Shown: positions 9,964 through 22,100, counted from the stretch's first letter. The stretch is DNA of 64,000 nucleotides from Echiichthys vipera (GCA_963691815.1 OY829668.1:1078031-1142030), one strand, 5' to 3'. Numbers and translations: made by a program. Notes: generated from the sequence alone by a model not told the origin.

Positions 9964-10325
9964 TTGTTTTATTTTCTCTGTGCTCTGTAAATGTTCAGTT
10001 TTTGCACGTCCACTCTTTTTTTACAGCAGAAGTGTGAAGTTTAAACACTCTGAGGCCGGACTCACCACCGCGCTGCTGCTGCTGCCACCGAGGCGCGGTG
10101 ACCTCTGTACTCTGGGAGTTTAATTACGGCGCGGGCTCAGGGGCGGTGCAGTGGCAGTGCGGCCTGCAGCGCGGCCTGCAGCGCGGCCTGCGGCGCACAG
10201 ATTAGCTCCAGCAACAGTCCATTCATGAATATAAAGAGGGCTGGAGCAGGTCGGTGTGTTCTGTCCGCGGAGAAAGATCCGCGCTCAACGCTGCTAATGG
10301 AGCCGGCTGCACACGGATCTGTCAT
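9964..10325. other. unique intronic sequence
   Basis: Contains a short run of GCGGCCTGCA units (10159-10193). No exon recognised. Confidence 0.4.
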
Positions 10326-10329
10326 CCAG

Positions 10330-11135
10330 GAGCTGCTGTTGCTTTACTGCACAGTCTGTTGCTTTACTGCACAGTCTGTTACTTTACTGCGCACTCTGTT
10401 ACTTTACTGCACACTCTGTTACTTTACTGCATGATCTGTTGCTTTACTGCACACTCTGTTACTTTACTGCACCCTCAGTTACTTTACTGCACACTCTGTT
10501 ACTTTACTGCACCCTCAGTTACTTTACTGCACACTCTGTTGCTTTACTGCACACTCTGTTACTTTACTGCACACTCTGTTACTTTACTGCACAGTCTGTT
10601 ACTTTACTGCACAGTCTGTTACTTTACTGCACCCTCAGTTACTTTACTGCACACTCTGTTGCTTTACTGCACACTCTGTTACTTTACTGCACCCTCAGTT
10701 ACTTTACTGCACACTCTGTTACTTTACTGTACACTGTTACTTTACTGCACACTCTGTTACTTTACTGCACACTCTGTTACTTTACTGCACCCTCTGTTAC
10801 TTTACTGCACACTCTGTTACTTTACTGCACGATCTGTTACTTTACTGCACGATCTGTTACTTTACTGCACACTCTGTTACTTTACTGCACGATCTGTTAC
10901 TTTACTGCACGATCTGTTACTTTACTGCACACTCTGTTACTCTACTGCACGATCTGTTACTTTACTGCACGATCTGTTACTTTACTGCACACTCTGTTAC
11001 TTTACTGCACGATCTGTTACTTTACTGCACACTCTGTTACTTTACTGCACGATCTGTTACTTTACTGCACACTCTGTTACTTTACTGCACACTCTGTTAC
11101 TTTACTGCACACTCTGTTACTTTACTGCACACTCT
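10330..11135. repeat. 20-bp minisatellite
   Basis: About forty copies of a 20-bp unit GTTACTTTACTGCACACTCT with variants (ACGATCT, ACCCTCA, ACAGTCT). It runs directly into a short 42-bp family array at 11130. Confidence 0.97.
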
Positions 11136-11262
11136 ATTTTTAGTCACTTTGCATCTTTTTGTGCTGGTTTTGCATCTATTTTTAGTCATTTTGCATCTTT
11201 TTGTGCTGGTTTTGCATCTTTTTGTGGTGGTTTTGCATCTATTTTCAGTAATTTTGCATCTT
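11130..11262. repeat. short 42-bp family array
   Basis: About three degenerate copies of the TTTTTAGTCATTTTGCATC unit, directly abutting the 20-bp array. Confidence 0.93.
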
Positions 11263-11687
11263 TTTTAGACAGAGGAAGAGAAACGACATCTGTGTGTTTA
11301 AAGACGCCGGCGCGGCCTCTAAAGTCAGCAGAACCCACTTTACACAGTCGTCTGTGCTCTGATCCCGGCTGCTGCGCTGCCTTGCTCAGAGGCTCAGAGG
11401 CTCGGAGGCTCAGAGGACTACAGAGCTCCCAGAGCATCAGAGCGTTTGATCCCCACTCGTCTCCAAAGCTCTCTCCCGTAATCAAACCGTACGCGGAGCA
11501 GGAACGCTCTCACACTGACACTGATTATTCACTTTGGAAGTCGGCGCATTGACGTGCGCGTGTTTGATTCCGACACTGGCGCCCGCTGACTTCCACTTCC
11601 TCCACTTCCTCCCTGGTTAAAGCAAGACAACATCAGCCCTGTCAGATCCGCCTCAGAACCCCCCCAGGAGCGGCGGCCGTGACTTAC
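11263..11687. other. intron sequence next to the residue 32-67 exon
   Basis: Contains a short GGCTCAGAGGCTCGGA repeat at 11384-11412. Otherwise unique, no further exon. Confidence 0.4.
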
Positions 11688-11793
11688 CCGTGCAGGGCGT
11701 GCAGCGCGTGGGGCTCGTAGTGGTAGCGGCCCTCGTGGTGCCGCATGTCGAGGGGGATGGGCGTGTGGAAGGTGGGGAAGACGTGAGGCGGCG
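11688..11793 (-). CDS. gli2: gli2 coding exon (residues 32-67)
   Basis: The 106-bp exon on the minus strand lies between a pyrimidine-rich acceptor ending CCCCAG (AG at 11795-11794) and a GTAAGT donor (11687-11682). It enters in phase 1 and leaves in phase 2. It encodes PPHVFPTFHTPIPLD then MRHHEGRYHYEPH and HALHALHG, the block near the N-terminus that is nearly invariant in GLI2 and GLI3 proteins. HEGRYHYEPH rather than the GLI3 form HEGRYHYDP supports gli2. This block belongs to the N-terminal repressor region of vertebrate Gli2. The intron upstream is 22,893 bp and the intron downstream 6,751 bp. The unrelated frame that runs through this exon is an artefact of its GC-rich codons. Confidence 0.93.
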
Positions 11794-11861
11794 CTGGGGA
11801 CACAAGAGCAGAGAGGGGGGGTCAGTAAATCATCAAAGATCATCCTGAACATGAAAGACAT

Positions 11862-12125
11862 CCGGACCAGAACCAGGACGGGCTCTGGACCAGAACCGGG
11901 ACCAGGAAGGGCTCTGAGCCAGAACCAGGACCAGGACAGGGCTCTGAGCCAGAACCAGGACCAGGACGGGCTCTGGACCAGGACCAGGACCAGGACAGGG
12001 CTCTGAGCCAGAACCAGGACCAGGACGGGCTCTGGACCAGAACCAGAACCAGAACAGGCTCTGAGCCAGAACCAGGACCAGGACGGGCTCTGGACCAGGA
12101 CCAGGACAGGGCTCTAAAGCCAGAA
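11862..12125. repeat. minisatellite, about 30-bp unit
   Basis: Repeats of GGGCTCTGAGCCAGAACCAG and GACCAGGAC with mixed order. Confidence 0.95.
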
Positions 12126-12137
12126 CCAGCATGGGCG

Positions 12138-12250
12138 CAGAGGAGGAAGAGGAGGCGGAGGAAGAGGAGGAAGAGGAGGAGGAGGGAGAGGAAGAGGAGG
12201 AAGAAGACTCACTGATATCACACACACAAACACACACACACACACACACT
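12138..12250. repeat. (GGA/GAA)n then (CA)n
   Basis: Purine triplet run 12138-12210, then a CA dinucleotide run 12220-12249. Confidence 0.93.
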
Positions 12251-12433
12251 CGTTCTAATTTCATAAAATCTCTCATTTTACAAAGTTTAAGCCCTTTCAA
12301 AATAAAAGCCTCCCCTCCGTCATAAACTGCTCAGTGTTTTAATCCAGACTTTTGTTTTTGGACGTTTACGACGATTCAAACGATCAGAATCACGTTTGTG
12401 TGTGTGTTTGTGTCTCTGAGCCGAGCCTGGAGA

Positions 12434-12762
12434 CCCAGCGCCAGGTTCTGCAGGTTCTGCAGGTTCTGCAGGTTCTTGGTTCTGCAGGTTCTGTATGATG
12501 TTCTGCAGGTTCTGTATGATGTTCTGCAGGTTCTGTATGATGTTCTGCAGGTTCTGTATGATGTTCTGCAGGTTCTGTATGATGGATCTGCTGGTTCTGC
12601 AGGTTCTTGGTTCTGCAGGTTCTGTATGATGGATCTGCTGGTTCTGCAGGTTCTTGGTTCTGCAGGTTCTGTATGATGGATCTGCTGGTTCTGCAGGTTC
12701 TTGGTTCTGCAGGTTCTGTATGATGGATCTGCTGGTTCTGCAGGTTCTTGGTTCTGCTGGCT
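12434..12762. repeat. TTCTGCAGG minisatellite
   Basis: Repeats of GGTTCTGCAGGTTCT with TGTATGATG and TTGGTTCTGC inserts. Two sub-arrays, one with a 21-bp period (12486-12580) and one with a roughly 50-bp period (12580-12760). Confidence 0.95.
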
Positions 12763-12879
12763 CCGTGCGTTGTGAAGTGATGATTCCTGCAGAACGTCAG
12801 AACCAATCAGCTGCTGCGAAAACATGTCGCGTCTTTATTTTACCACCAAGTAAACATCTTTATGGACCTGTGTTCCTCT

Positions 12880-13090
12880 TTAACATCTCTCTCCCTCTCC
12901 CACTCTCTCTCTCTCCCCCCCTCTCTCTCTCCCCCCCCCCTCTCCGTAGACTCCTCTCATCCTGGTAATTGTAACCCGGTGCGTCTCGTCTGCAGCAGGA
13001 GGAAAAAAGAGGAGGACGAGGTGAGCCAGCTGATCTCTGGATCACATTAAAATTCTTCTGCTGTCTCACACACTCTCTCACACACACACA

Positions 13091-13125
<35 letters not shown>
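12880..13125. repeat. CT and CA microsatellites
   Basis: CT-rich run 12886-12945 and CA/CTCT run 13066-13123, separated by unique sequence. Confidence 0.9.
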
Positions 13126-14440
13126 CTGCAGCGGGGATCTCAGGGTGACCTGGGACTGGGGAGCGGAGGGGTCAGGGCCACGGATCATTATCTGCTCCGT
13201 GCCGAGCGTCAGGAGGGGGTTGACTGGGGCCTCCCGGGCTCCCAGGGGCTCCAGGACCTGAGTGAGTCAGCACTCCAGGTCCATTCCTCTCACTCTGGAC
13301 CCTGACAGCCCGGCGGAGCGGCCCCCGGTCCCCCGGCGCCCCGCAGAAATAGCTCTCTTTACTCTCCACTTTCCGTCTGCACAGTGGCTCCGGGGCCTCC
13401 AGGGGCCGGGGCTGGATCCTCTCAGCTCCGGCTCCGTCTGGGTTTAGTTTGGAGGGGAAGTCCTGAAGGAGGCCGCTTCCTGTCCCCGAGTCCCCTCAGC
13501 GCCCCCCCTTTACCGTGGTCTGAGGGCGCAGAGAGACCTGCACAGACGCAGGAACCTGCTCGGTTTAAAAACAGGCTCTTTAATGACGTAGACGCAGGGT
13601 TCGGAGTTCACAGCTCAGGGAAAAAGATGTTTTTATGATTTAAATTCAGCTTCAGGAGCAAAAACACACAAGATGACGGTCAAATATGCTTTTATTGTGA
13701 CGTGTGGAGACTCTGCAGCAGCAGCGGTTATAATATAAATATATAGTATAAGTATAAAAGTATAAAAACAATAAGGGAGTAAATACATCAGACACCTCTT
13801 TCCTCCTGTTTGTCACTTATTCATTATTAATGAGTTCTATGTGATGAAGAGTTCTGCAAACAACTTTAATTATTATAATTATTATTGTTATTTATTCGTT
13901 TCATGGAAGTTTGCTGGTTTTTCCTTTAAATGTTTTAGTTTCTTTCCGCGATAATTTACAATTTTAATCTCATACATTTAAATAAAATATCATACATTTG
14001 TTATTTTTTCCCCAATTCACTTATTTTTCTCATGAATTTGTTAGTTTGTTCTTATAAATGTTCTTTTTTTTAATCAAATTTGTTTGTTTTTCCTTCAAAT
14101 TGACCGTTTTAATCTCTAATATTTAAATAAAATATCATACATTTGTTTTTTTTCTTGTAAATTTGTTATTTTTTCTCTTAAATTTGTAAACTAATTAACT
14201 TATTTTTGTCATAAATTTGTTCGTTTTTCCTCATAAATGTTCTTTTTTGGTTCAAATTTGTTCGTTTTTCCTCATAAATTTACCGTTTTAATCTCATAGA
14301 TTATTAACAGTTTGAATCCTTTCAAAATAAAAGCATCCGCACCGTTATAAACTGCACCATTGTAGGAAAATAATTATTTATTATATTAAGTTAAAAACAG
14401 CTGCTGTTGATTAAAGTAAAGCACAGTCGCATCTTGTTCT
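13126..14440. other. intronic sequence, AT-rich after 13.64 kb
   Basis: 13126-13640 is GC-rich and unique with no exon recognised. 13640-14440 is AT-rich, with degenerate repeats of the TTTAATCTCATA and AAATTTGTT kind related to the array at 17.1-17.8 kb, ending in a CCTTTCAAAATAAAAGC motif at 14318. Confidence 0.5.
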
Positions 14441-14451
14441 GGTGACTTGTT

Positions 14452-14723
14452 GCACGTGTGTGTGTGTGTGTGTGTGTGCGTGCATGCGTGTGCGTGTCTG
14501 TGTGTGTGTGTGTGTGTGTGTGCGTGTGTGTGTGTGTGTGCATGTGTGTGTGTTTGTGTTGCAGCTAAATCTGGGTCACCAGAACGTGACAAAGCATCGT
14601 CTCAGTGCTGCAGTGTGCACGTTAACGAGCACGACCTGCTGCGGGGACTCAAAGTGTTCACCGCACAAACCGAGCCGCACACACACACATACACACACAC
14701 AAACACACACACACACACACACA
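14452..14723. repeat. two opposed GT and CA microsatellites
   Basis: GT-rich run 14452-14562 with GCGT variants, and CA run 14675-14724, about 110 bp apart. Confidence 0.93.
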
Positions 14724-14869
14724 CGGAGGCGACGGTACGTTCACTGTTCTTTAGGAGCAGAAAAGTTTGACACGATGAAGGAAAGTCGTGCAAAAGTGTC
14801 TTTAGTTCCTCCAGGACTGGAGTCCCGACCCTCCTCCCTCCCTGTTTTTCCAGTCCTGGACCCGGAGCA

Positions 14870-15055
14870 GGAGGAGGCCTGTCAGGGATCCAGCCGGTCC
14901 TCGTGGCGCTCCTCTGCGGCGCCGGCGTCCCGGCCGAGGGGATCGACCGAGCGCGGCTTATTCCATCACCCTGACAGCTCCATTGTTCTGTTTCCGCGGG
15001 AAGAACAAAAGGCGAGCGCTCATGAGAGTTCAAGAGGCACATTTACCTGATTCAC
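14870..15055. promoter_or_regulatory. possible conserved non-coding block
   Basis: Repeat-free stretch with TCCATTGTTCTG (Sox type), GGCTTATTCCATCACCCTGA and GGCGAGCGCTCATGAG. Non-coding. The idea that it is regulatory rests only on sequence texture and position in the large gli2 intron. Confidence 0.3.
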
Positions 15056-15061
15056 CGGGCC

Positions 15062-15105
15062 CCGGTCCCCCCCGGTCCCCCCTGGGCCCCGGTCCCCCCT
15101 GGGCG
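15062..15105. repeat. CCCCGGTCCCCC short tandem repeat
   Basis: Three to four C-rich units. Confidence 0.85.
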
Positions 15106-15233
15106 TACACAGTGGCGTCAGGCAGCGGCGTCAGGCCCTCGCTTTAGGCTGCAGCCACCTATTAGTCTTTGCTTCATCACTTTGGTTTCAGCGTCTGCAG
15201 CCGGACGACTGCACTTCCTCAGCGTCACCAGGC

Positions 15234-15722
15234 CCCAGATCCACCAGGACCAGGACCAGGGTACAGATCCAGGACCAGGACACAGATCCATGCACCAGGA
15301 CCCAGATCCACGCACCAGGCCCCAGATCCACCAGGACCAGGCCCCAGATCCACCAGGACCAGGACACAGATCCACCAGGACCAGGCCCCAGATCCAGGAC
15401 CAGGACCAGGGTACAGATCCAGGACCAGGACACAGATCCATGCACCAGGACCCAGATCCACGCACCAGGCCCCAGATCCACGCACCAGGCCCCAGATCCA
15501 CCAGGACCAGGGTACAGATCCACCAGGACCAGGGTACAGATCCAGGACCAGGACCAGGGTACAGATCCACGCACCAGGACCCAGATCCACGCAGCAGGCC
15601 CCAGATCCAGGACTCAGATCCACGCACCAGGACCCAGATCCACGCAGCAGGCCCCAGATCCAGGACTCAGATCCACGCACCAGGACGCAGATCCAGGACA
15701 CAGATCCACGCACCAGGACCAT
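15234..15722. repeat. minisatellite, CCAGATCCACGCACCAGGAC type
   Basis: About twenty-five units of roughly 20 bp in mixed order (CCAGATCCACCAGGACCAGG and CCAGATCCACGCACCAGGAC). Confidence 0.96.
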
Positions 15723-15792
15723 AAAGAGTCAGAGAGAAGGAATCAAACACGCCAGGAGACGAAGAAGAAGACGACCACGAGTCTGTAGCACT

Positions 15793-15902
15793 GTGGCCCC
15801 GGTGGCCCCGGTGGCCCCGGTGGCCCCTGTGGCCCTGGTGGCCCTGATGGCCCCGGTGGCCCCGGTGGCCCCTGTGGCCCTGGTGGCCCTGGTGGCCCTG
15901 TG
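15793..15902. repeat. 9-bp minisatellite (GTGGCCCCG)n
   Basis: About twelve units of 9 bp. The minus strand reads as a collagen-like Gly-Pro-Pro pattern, which is a consequence of the 9-bp unit and not a gene. Confidence 0.95.
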
Positions 15903-16059
15903 TCCCACCCCACCACAGGCAGAGTCACTTATCAGCCGTGGACAGCTGTGCTGGGGCCACGTGTTAATAACCCCCATGCATCACGGGGCTGGAGGTGGCG
16001 CTCGCCGCGTGTTGTTCGCACGCTGTTTGTGCTCTTTAGCTCCTTAAGAGACGGCGAGG

Positions 16060-16365
16060 GTCCAAAGAGTGATTGCAGCGGCGAGTAATCACCCTCCTCC
16101 ACGGCACGCCTGATTTATCGGCCCCTCTCTTAATAGCGCTGCTTAACACACAGGTTTGTCCAGATTAAGTAATTACCTTAAAGCACAAGTTTATTATCTG
16201 CGGCGCCGGGCCGTGATGAAGGCGTGCTGTCGCCGGCGAGCGGCGCCGAGAGCGATAATTAAAACACAATGAATTAAAGAGCGTGTTCTGGGGCTGTCAC
16301 CGTGCTCCCCAGCTAACATCCATATTACCCCGCCGGCACCCTCGCCAGGGGGGCGCCTGGGATTA
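16060..16365. promoter_or_regulatory. candidate conserved non-coding element (gli2 intron)
   Basis: Repeat-free, with many homeodomain-type cores (AAGTAATTACC, GATAATTAAAAC, TGAATTAAAG, TCTTAATAG) in otherwise GC-rich flanks, a pattern common in vertebrate developmental enhancers. No coding potential. Cross-species conservation is not testable here. Confidence 0.42.
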
Positions 16366-17050
16366 GGAGTCGCCCCGGGCCGGTGGGAGCGGGACGGGCC
16401 TCCAGCGGGACGGGCCTCCAGCGGGCGCCGTGTAAAACAAAGACCTAGTTGTTGTTGTGGGGGGGGACGCTGGGGGGCTCTGGGGAGTCACCGCGGAGGC
16501 CCGGACCTCCACTCAGATCTCTTTAAATAGACGGGGGCGAGCTGTGGCGTCAGCACTCAGCAGCCTCCCCCGTGTGGATCTGAACGCTCGGCTGCACGCC
16601 GCGCTCACGCTTTCTGCTGAAGCAGGAGTGTTTGTGTCCCGTGACCCGGCTGCTGCTGCTTCTCCCCCGGCGCTGCCCGTTTTACCACGCGCCAACGTTT
16701 GTGTGACACAAACGGGGGCGCGTGATGGAGCGCGGGCCTCAGGGGGACGTCCTCGGGCCTCTGAAGACGCCTCGCTCCGCCTCTGTGAGCCGGAGACGAA
16801 TGAATCCACCGCAAAACAACCGTGGACGGGTCAGAGCGGCGCCAACACACAGCAACCATGTATATATGTTTATATTATAATATTTCCTGCTTCACCTGTG
16901 CGTCGTTGCTTCGTCTTAATCTCTTGCTGGTGTTCAGTTTATCTGAATCCTTTCAAAATAAAAGCCTCTCCTCTGTGACACACACTCCTCTCGGCCTGTT
17001 CAACGACGTTTTCACAGATTTACGACAAAACACCTCAAATTTTCTCTGAT
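16366..17050. other. intronic sequence
   Basis: GC-rich to about 16860, then a junction with AT-rich sequence carrying ATCCTTTCAAAATAAAAGCC (16947). No exon recognised. Confidence 0.4.
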
Positions 17051-17084
17051 ATTTGAGTAAAATGGTCGTTTTAACCACGTTTTA

Positions 17085-17795
17085 ATTATTTACATTTTCC
17101 TCCTAAATTTACCACTTTAATCCCACAGATTATTCACATTTAACTCCTAAATTTACAGCTTTAATCTCACAGATTATTCACATTTAACTCCTAAATTTAC
17201 TGCTTTAATCTCACAGATTATTCACATTTAACTCCTAAATTTACAGCTTTAATCTCACAGATTATTCACATTTAACTCCTAAATTTACTGCTTTAATCTC
17301 ACAGATTATTCACATTTAACTCCTAAATTTACCACTTTAATCTCACAGATTATTCACATTTAACTCCTAAATTTACAGCTTTAATCCCACAGAATATTTA
17401 CATTTAACTCCTAAATTTACCGCTTTAATCTCACAGATTATTCACATTTAACTCCTAAATTTACCGCTTTAATCCCACAGATTATTTACATTTAACTCCT
17501 AAATTTACCGCTTTAATCCCACAGAATATTTACATTTAACTCCTAAATTTACCGCTTTAATCCCACAGATTATTTACATTTAACTCCTAAATTTACCGCT
17601 TTAATCCCACAGAATATTTACATTTAACTCCTAAATTTACCGCTTTAATCCCACAGATTATTTACATTTAACTCCTAAATTTACTGCTTTAATCTGACAG
17701 ATTATTCACATTTAACTCCTAAATTTACCACTTTAATCCCACAGAATATTCACATTTAACTCCTAAATTTACCACTTTAATCCCACAGATTATCC
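17085..17795. repeat. 44-bp minisatellite
   Basis: About sixteen copies of a 44-bp unit (CATTTAACTCCTAAATTTAC followed by CGCTTTAATCCCACAGATTATT). Variants alternate TTCACA/TTTACA and CAGATT/CAGAAT. Single degenerate copies occur at 14.0-14.3 kb and 45.2-45.5 kb. Confidence 0.97.
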
Positions 17796-18199
17796 TTGTT
17801 ATTGTTCTCATGAACATTTGCCGCTGTAACTTCAGAGAATATTGTTTTTTTACTTGTTTTATCAGATTAAAACGAGCCTTTTTTGCTTTGCCGATGACTT
17901 TTTCTCGCCTTGTTTGAACTCAAACGTCCTCAGACAGAAAGCGTTGCTGTGACTCAGAGCGTTCTCATGTTCCAGAGCAGAAAACACCGACTGTGATGTC
18001 TCCGCCCACGCCCACGCCGCGGTGACATGCCGTAAACAAGCGGCTCAGGAGTTCACGTGAGCGGCGTCTACGCGGCCGCGCGGCCTGTAATCGAGCCGGG
18101 GGTTCGATAAACACAAAGAGAGGGAGCGTGGGTGTGATTACAGCCCTGCAGGGTCCAGAGAGAGACAGAAACCTGATCCTGTCCCTCTGAGACTTCAGG

Positions 18200-18935
<736 letters not shown>

Positions 18936-18937
18936 CG

Positions 18938-19705
18938 ACTCGTGCTAGTGTTCGACTCATGCAGCGTCCGGCACGTGCTAGTGTCTGGCTTGTGTGGGCT
19001 CCCGGCGTCCGGCTCGTGCTAGCGTCCGGCTCGTGCTGGCGCCTGGTGTCAGGCTCGTGCTAGCTTCCGGCTCGTGCTGGCGCCTGGTGTCAGGCTCGTG
19101 CTAGCTTCCGGCTCGTGCTGGCACCTGTTGTCCGGCTTGTGCTGGCGTCCGGCTCGGGCTGGCGCCTGGTCTCAGGCTCGTGCTAGCGTCCGGCTCGTGC
19201 TGGCACCTGTTGTCCGGCTTGTGCTGGCGTCCGGCTCGTGCTGGCGCCTGGTGTCAGGCTCGTGCTAGCGTCCGGCTTGTGCTGGCGCCTGGTGTCCGGC
19301 TCATGCTAGCGTCCGGCTCGTGCTGGCACCTGTTGTCCGGCTCATGCTAGCGTCCGGCTCGTGCTGGCGCCTGGTCTCAGGCTCGTGCTAGCGCCCGGCT
19401 CGTGCTGGCGCCTGTTGTCCGGCTTGTACTGGCGTCCGGCTCGTGCTGGCGCCTGGTGTCAGGCTCGTGCTAGCGTCCGGCTCGTGCTGGCACCTGTTGT
19501 CCGGCTCATGCTAGCGTCCGGCTCGTGCTAGCGCCTGGTCTCAGGCTCGTGCTAGCGTCCGGCTCGTGCTGGCGCCTGTTGTCCGGCTTGTACTGGCGTC
19601 CGGCTCGTGCTGGCGCTTGGTGTCCGGCTCTGATGGCGCCTGCCGTCCGGCTCGTGCTAGCGTCTGGCTCGCGCTGGCGCCCAGCATCCGGCTCTACTGA
19701 GCTGC
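18938..19705. repeat. 41-bp minisatellite, GGCTCGTGCTAGCGTCC type
   Basis: About eighteen units of roughly 41 bp, made of GGCTCGTGCTAGCGTCC and GGCTCGTGCTGGCGCCTG halves with TGTTGTCC or TGGTGTCA ends. A higher-order block (19180-19400 and 19440-19600) is repeated. Confidence 0.96.
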
Positions 19706-20555
19706 AGCGTCCCTCTTCGTTAAACTGAGCGTGCTCCGCTCTGACCGATGTCTGCGGCGCTGAAGTCACAGAGTGAAAAGATTCTGTGCTGAAGTTTGCG
19801 GCTCTCTCTGAAACCGGATAATCGAATGATCGTCGGCTGAGTCGTGTTCGTCCGTCATCGCTCACGTCTTCCCACTGATGTCAGCAGAAGCTCCGCAGAG
19901 AGGGACGGGAGGCCCGTGATTAGGAAACGAGAGCTCCGCCGCAGGCTCTGCTGGGCGCTGGAGGCGTCCCCTGAGCGCCCTCGTGGTCACGTCCAGGCTC
20001 CTGTTACCGCCCCAGCTGGGTGCGTTCTGTGAGCCAGAGCTCCCCGTCACTAAGAATCGTGTCTTTACACCCACGTCCTCGCCGCTTTACACGCATTATC
20101 CTGCAGCTCGCCGCTGCGTCCTGCTGTGTGCGCCGCTCCAGGAGCTGGAGGTGGAAACTGATTGGTTCCTGAATGAGTGTGTGAGCGTTCCTACACTTGA
20201 CTACACGCTGAACACAACGGCTGAGCGTGATGGCGTTTTCCCAGAAGCCTCTCTGTGTGACGAAGAGGGGACTGTGGTGGGACGGAGCTGCTCCTCTGCA
20301 GAAACACAAAGAGAAGGAGGAGCCGAGGAGCAGCGGCGTGACACTGAGGGGGTTCACCGGGGTCTGACCCTCTGAAGGCCAACCCTGGGGTCGCCTCTGC
20401 AACAAATGGCAGCTGAGAGGTGGAGGAGTCTCAATACGGACGATATGTAAAGATTTGCATCGATCACATTGGGTCGTTGAGCGCGGTTTCACCCCCGCTC
20501 TTCGTCTCTTCTGTGCAACATGAACTCATGAAGTGAGTGCACGTCTGTGGGGCTG
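19706..20555. other. intronic sequence, no gene recognised
   Basis: Unique, moderately GC-rich. Short open frames lack splice context or recognisable homology. Confidence 0.4.
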
Positions 20556-20559
20556 AGGC

Positions 20560-20830
20560 GGCGAGGCGGTGCCGGGCCTGCAGCCGCAGCGCTCAGTCTT
20601 TCCACACCGCCAGTGAAATGAGCAGAGGCGCGCTAATTGCCTTGTAAGTATCACAGAAAGCAGCTGGAGGTTAGCAATAAGGGCTAATTAGCCGGGGCTA
20701 CGGTGGAAATCAAAGCTGGCACATGAGGATAAACACAGGCTGGTGTTTGTCGGGCCATTATAAATCTTTATGAAGCTCCGGCGTCTGAGAGAGAGGAGGG
20801 TTTCAAACCCACGGCTGAATCACCGGCGGC
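20560..20830. promoter_or_regulatory. candidate conserved non-coding element (gli2 intron)
   Basis: Repeat-free block with GCTAATTGCCTTG, GGGCTAATTAGCC (a perfect homeodomain palindrome), GGCCATTATAAATC and CAAAGCTGG. The texture is that of a developmental enhancer. Conservation is not seen directly. Confidence 0.42.
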
Positions 20831-20834
20831 CCGT

Positions 20835-21594
20835 AGCAACGGTTCCATCACTGTAAACACGACTCATAAACACTCTAAGTGGGTCCTCGTTAGCACGGAG
20901 CGGACGGACTTGGTCGGTGTCTCAGAGCTGAAGCATCTCTCCGTCTCCTCATGTTGGCGTGCAGTGGGTGTGAACGGGACTCGGACATGTGGAGGTTCCC
21001 TCTCTGTGGTTCGGTGTTTGTGTTGGAGGTGCCAGACGTCAGGGGAAGAGGGAACACCGAGGGCGGCCCTGCAGACCGCGGCGGTGCTGCTCAGGACCAG
21101 AAGGAGCGGCTGAAACCCCAGAATAAAGATGTTTGTGCGGGCTGGGATTTAAAGAGCGCTGCCTCCGTGCACACGTCACATCTGCAGCACATGTGTAGAG
21201 CGCCCCTCGCCGTTGCCGGGGCGTCCGTCTCCTCTCAGGACCAGATCACGGATCAAGAGTCCCGCAGACGTCACATCCGTACCTTTCATAGCAGCGCTGG
21301 TGGAAAGTCCCGTGCACGTCGTAGTCCGGGTTTAGACTCTTGGGACCTGAGGAGAGTTTGCATGACCCGCTGTACAAACGTGAGGATATGTGGCGCCGCC
21401 ATGTTGTCACGTAGCAACCAGAGTCTGCACAGCAGAGATCAGACGCCATCGCAGTCCCGCCCACAATCGCAGCTGTCAATCATGACGTTTGACCCGGAGG
21501 AGGATCCAAAGTGACCTCCTCCACACGCTCTGATCCCCTCGGGTCTGACACCAACACTGATCCCTCTGTTTACCTCATGGGTCACAAGTTAAGC

Positions 21595-21595
<1 letters not shown>
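20835..21595. other. intronic sequence, no gene recognised
   Basis: Unique. The 21360-21490 stretch (GGCGCCGCCATGTTGTCACG and AATCATGACG) looks like degraded interspersed repeat. Confidence 0.35.
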
Positions 21596-21597
<2 letters not shown>

Positions 21598-21650
<53 letters not shown>

Positions 21651-21664
21651 CACTGCCACACACA

Positions 21665-21703
<39 letters not shown>

Positions 21704-21705
21704 TC
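21598..21705. repeat. (CA)n microsatellite
   Basis: CA runs 21598-21650 and 21659-21703. Confidence 0.95.
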
Positions 21706-21767
21706 AGACTGGTGCAGATGTGTCTGGACTCGTCAGTCGGAGAGGTTTCATTACAAGTCCCACAACC

Positions 21768-22100
21768 TCGTCCTCCTTATCCTCTTCCTCCCCCTCCTCC
21801 TCATCGTCGTCCTCCTCCTCCTTGTCCTCTTCCTTCTCGTCCTCTTCCTCCTCCTGCTCATCTTCTTCCTTGTCCTCCTCCACCTCCTCCTCCTCCTCCT
21901 CTTCCTCCTCCTCCTCCTCCTGCTCCTCTTCTTCCTCCTCATCCTCCTCCTCCCCCTCCTCCTCTTCCTCTTCCTCCTCCTCTTTCTTCCTCGTCCTCTT
22001 CTTCCTCCTCCTCATCCTCCTCCTCCTCCTCCTCCTTCTTCCTCCTCGTCCTCCTTCTCCTCGTCCTCCTCCTCCTCCTCTTCCTCCTCTTCCTCCTCAG
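21768..22100. repeat. (CCT/CTT)n polypyrimidine tract
   Basis: Triplet repeat of TCC/TCT type, degenerate, about 330 bp. Glu-rich and Ser/Pro-rich frames across it are artefacts. Confidence 0.95.

Noticed and set aside
10254..11552. 432-residue frame with LLYCTLCYFTAHSVTL repeats
   Set aside because: Translation of a 20-bp minisatellite; no gene features.
11529..11861. Arg/Pro-rich 110-residue frame overlapping a gli2 exon
   Set aside because: A different frame of the true exon, with no homology; the correct frame encodes MRHHEGRYHYEPH.
15729..15977. Collagen-like Gly-Pro-Pro frame on the minus strand
   Set aside because: Comes from the 9-bp GTGGCCCCG repeat; only about 30 residues of pattern and no exon structure.
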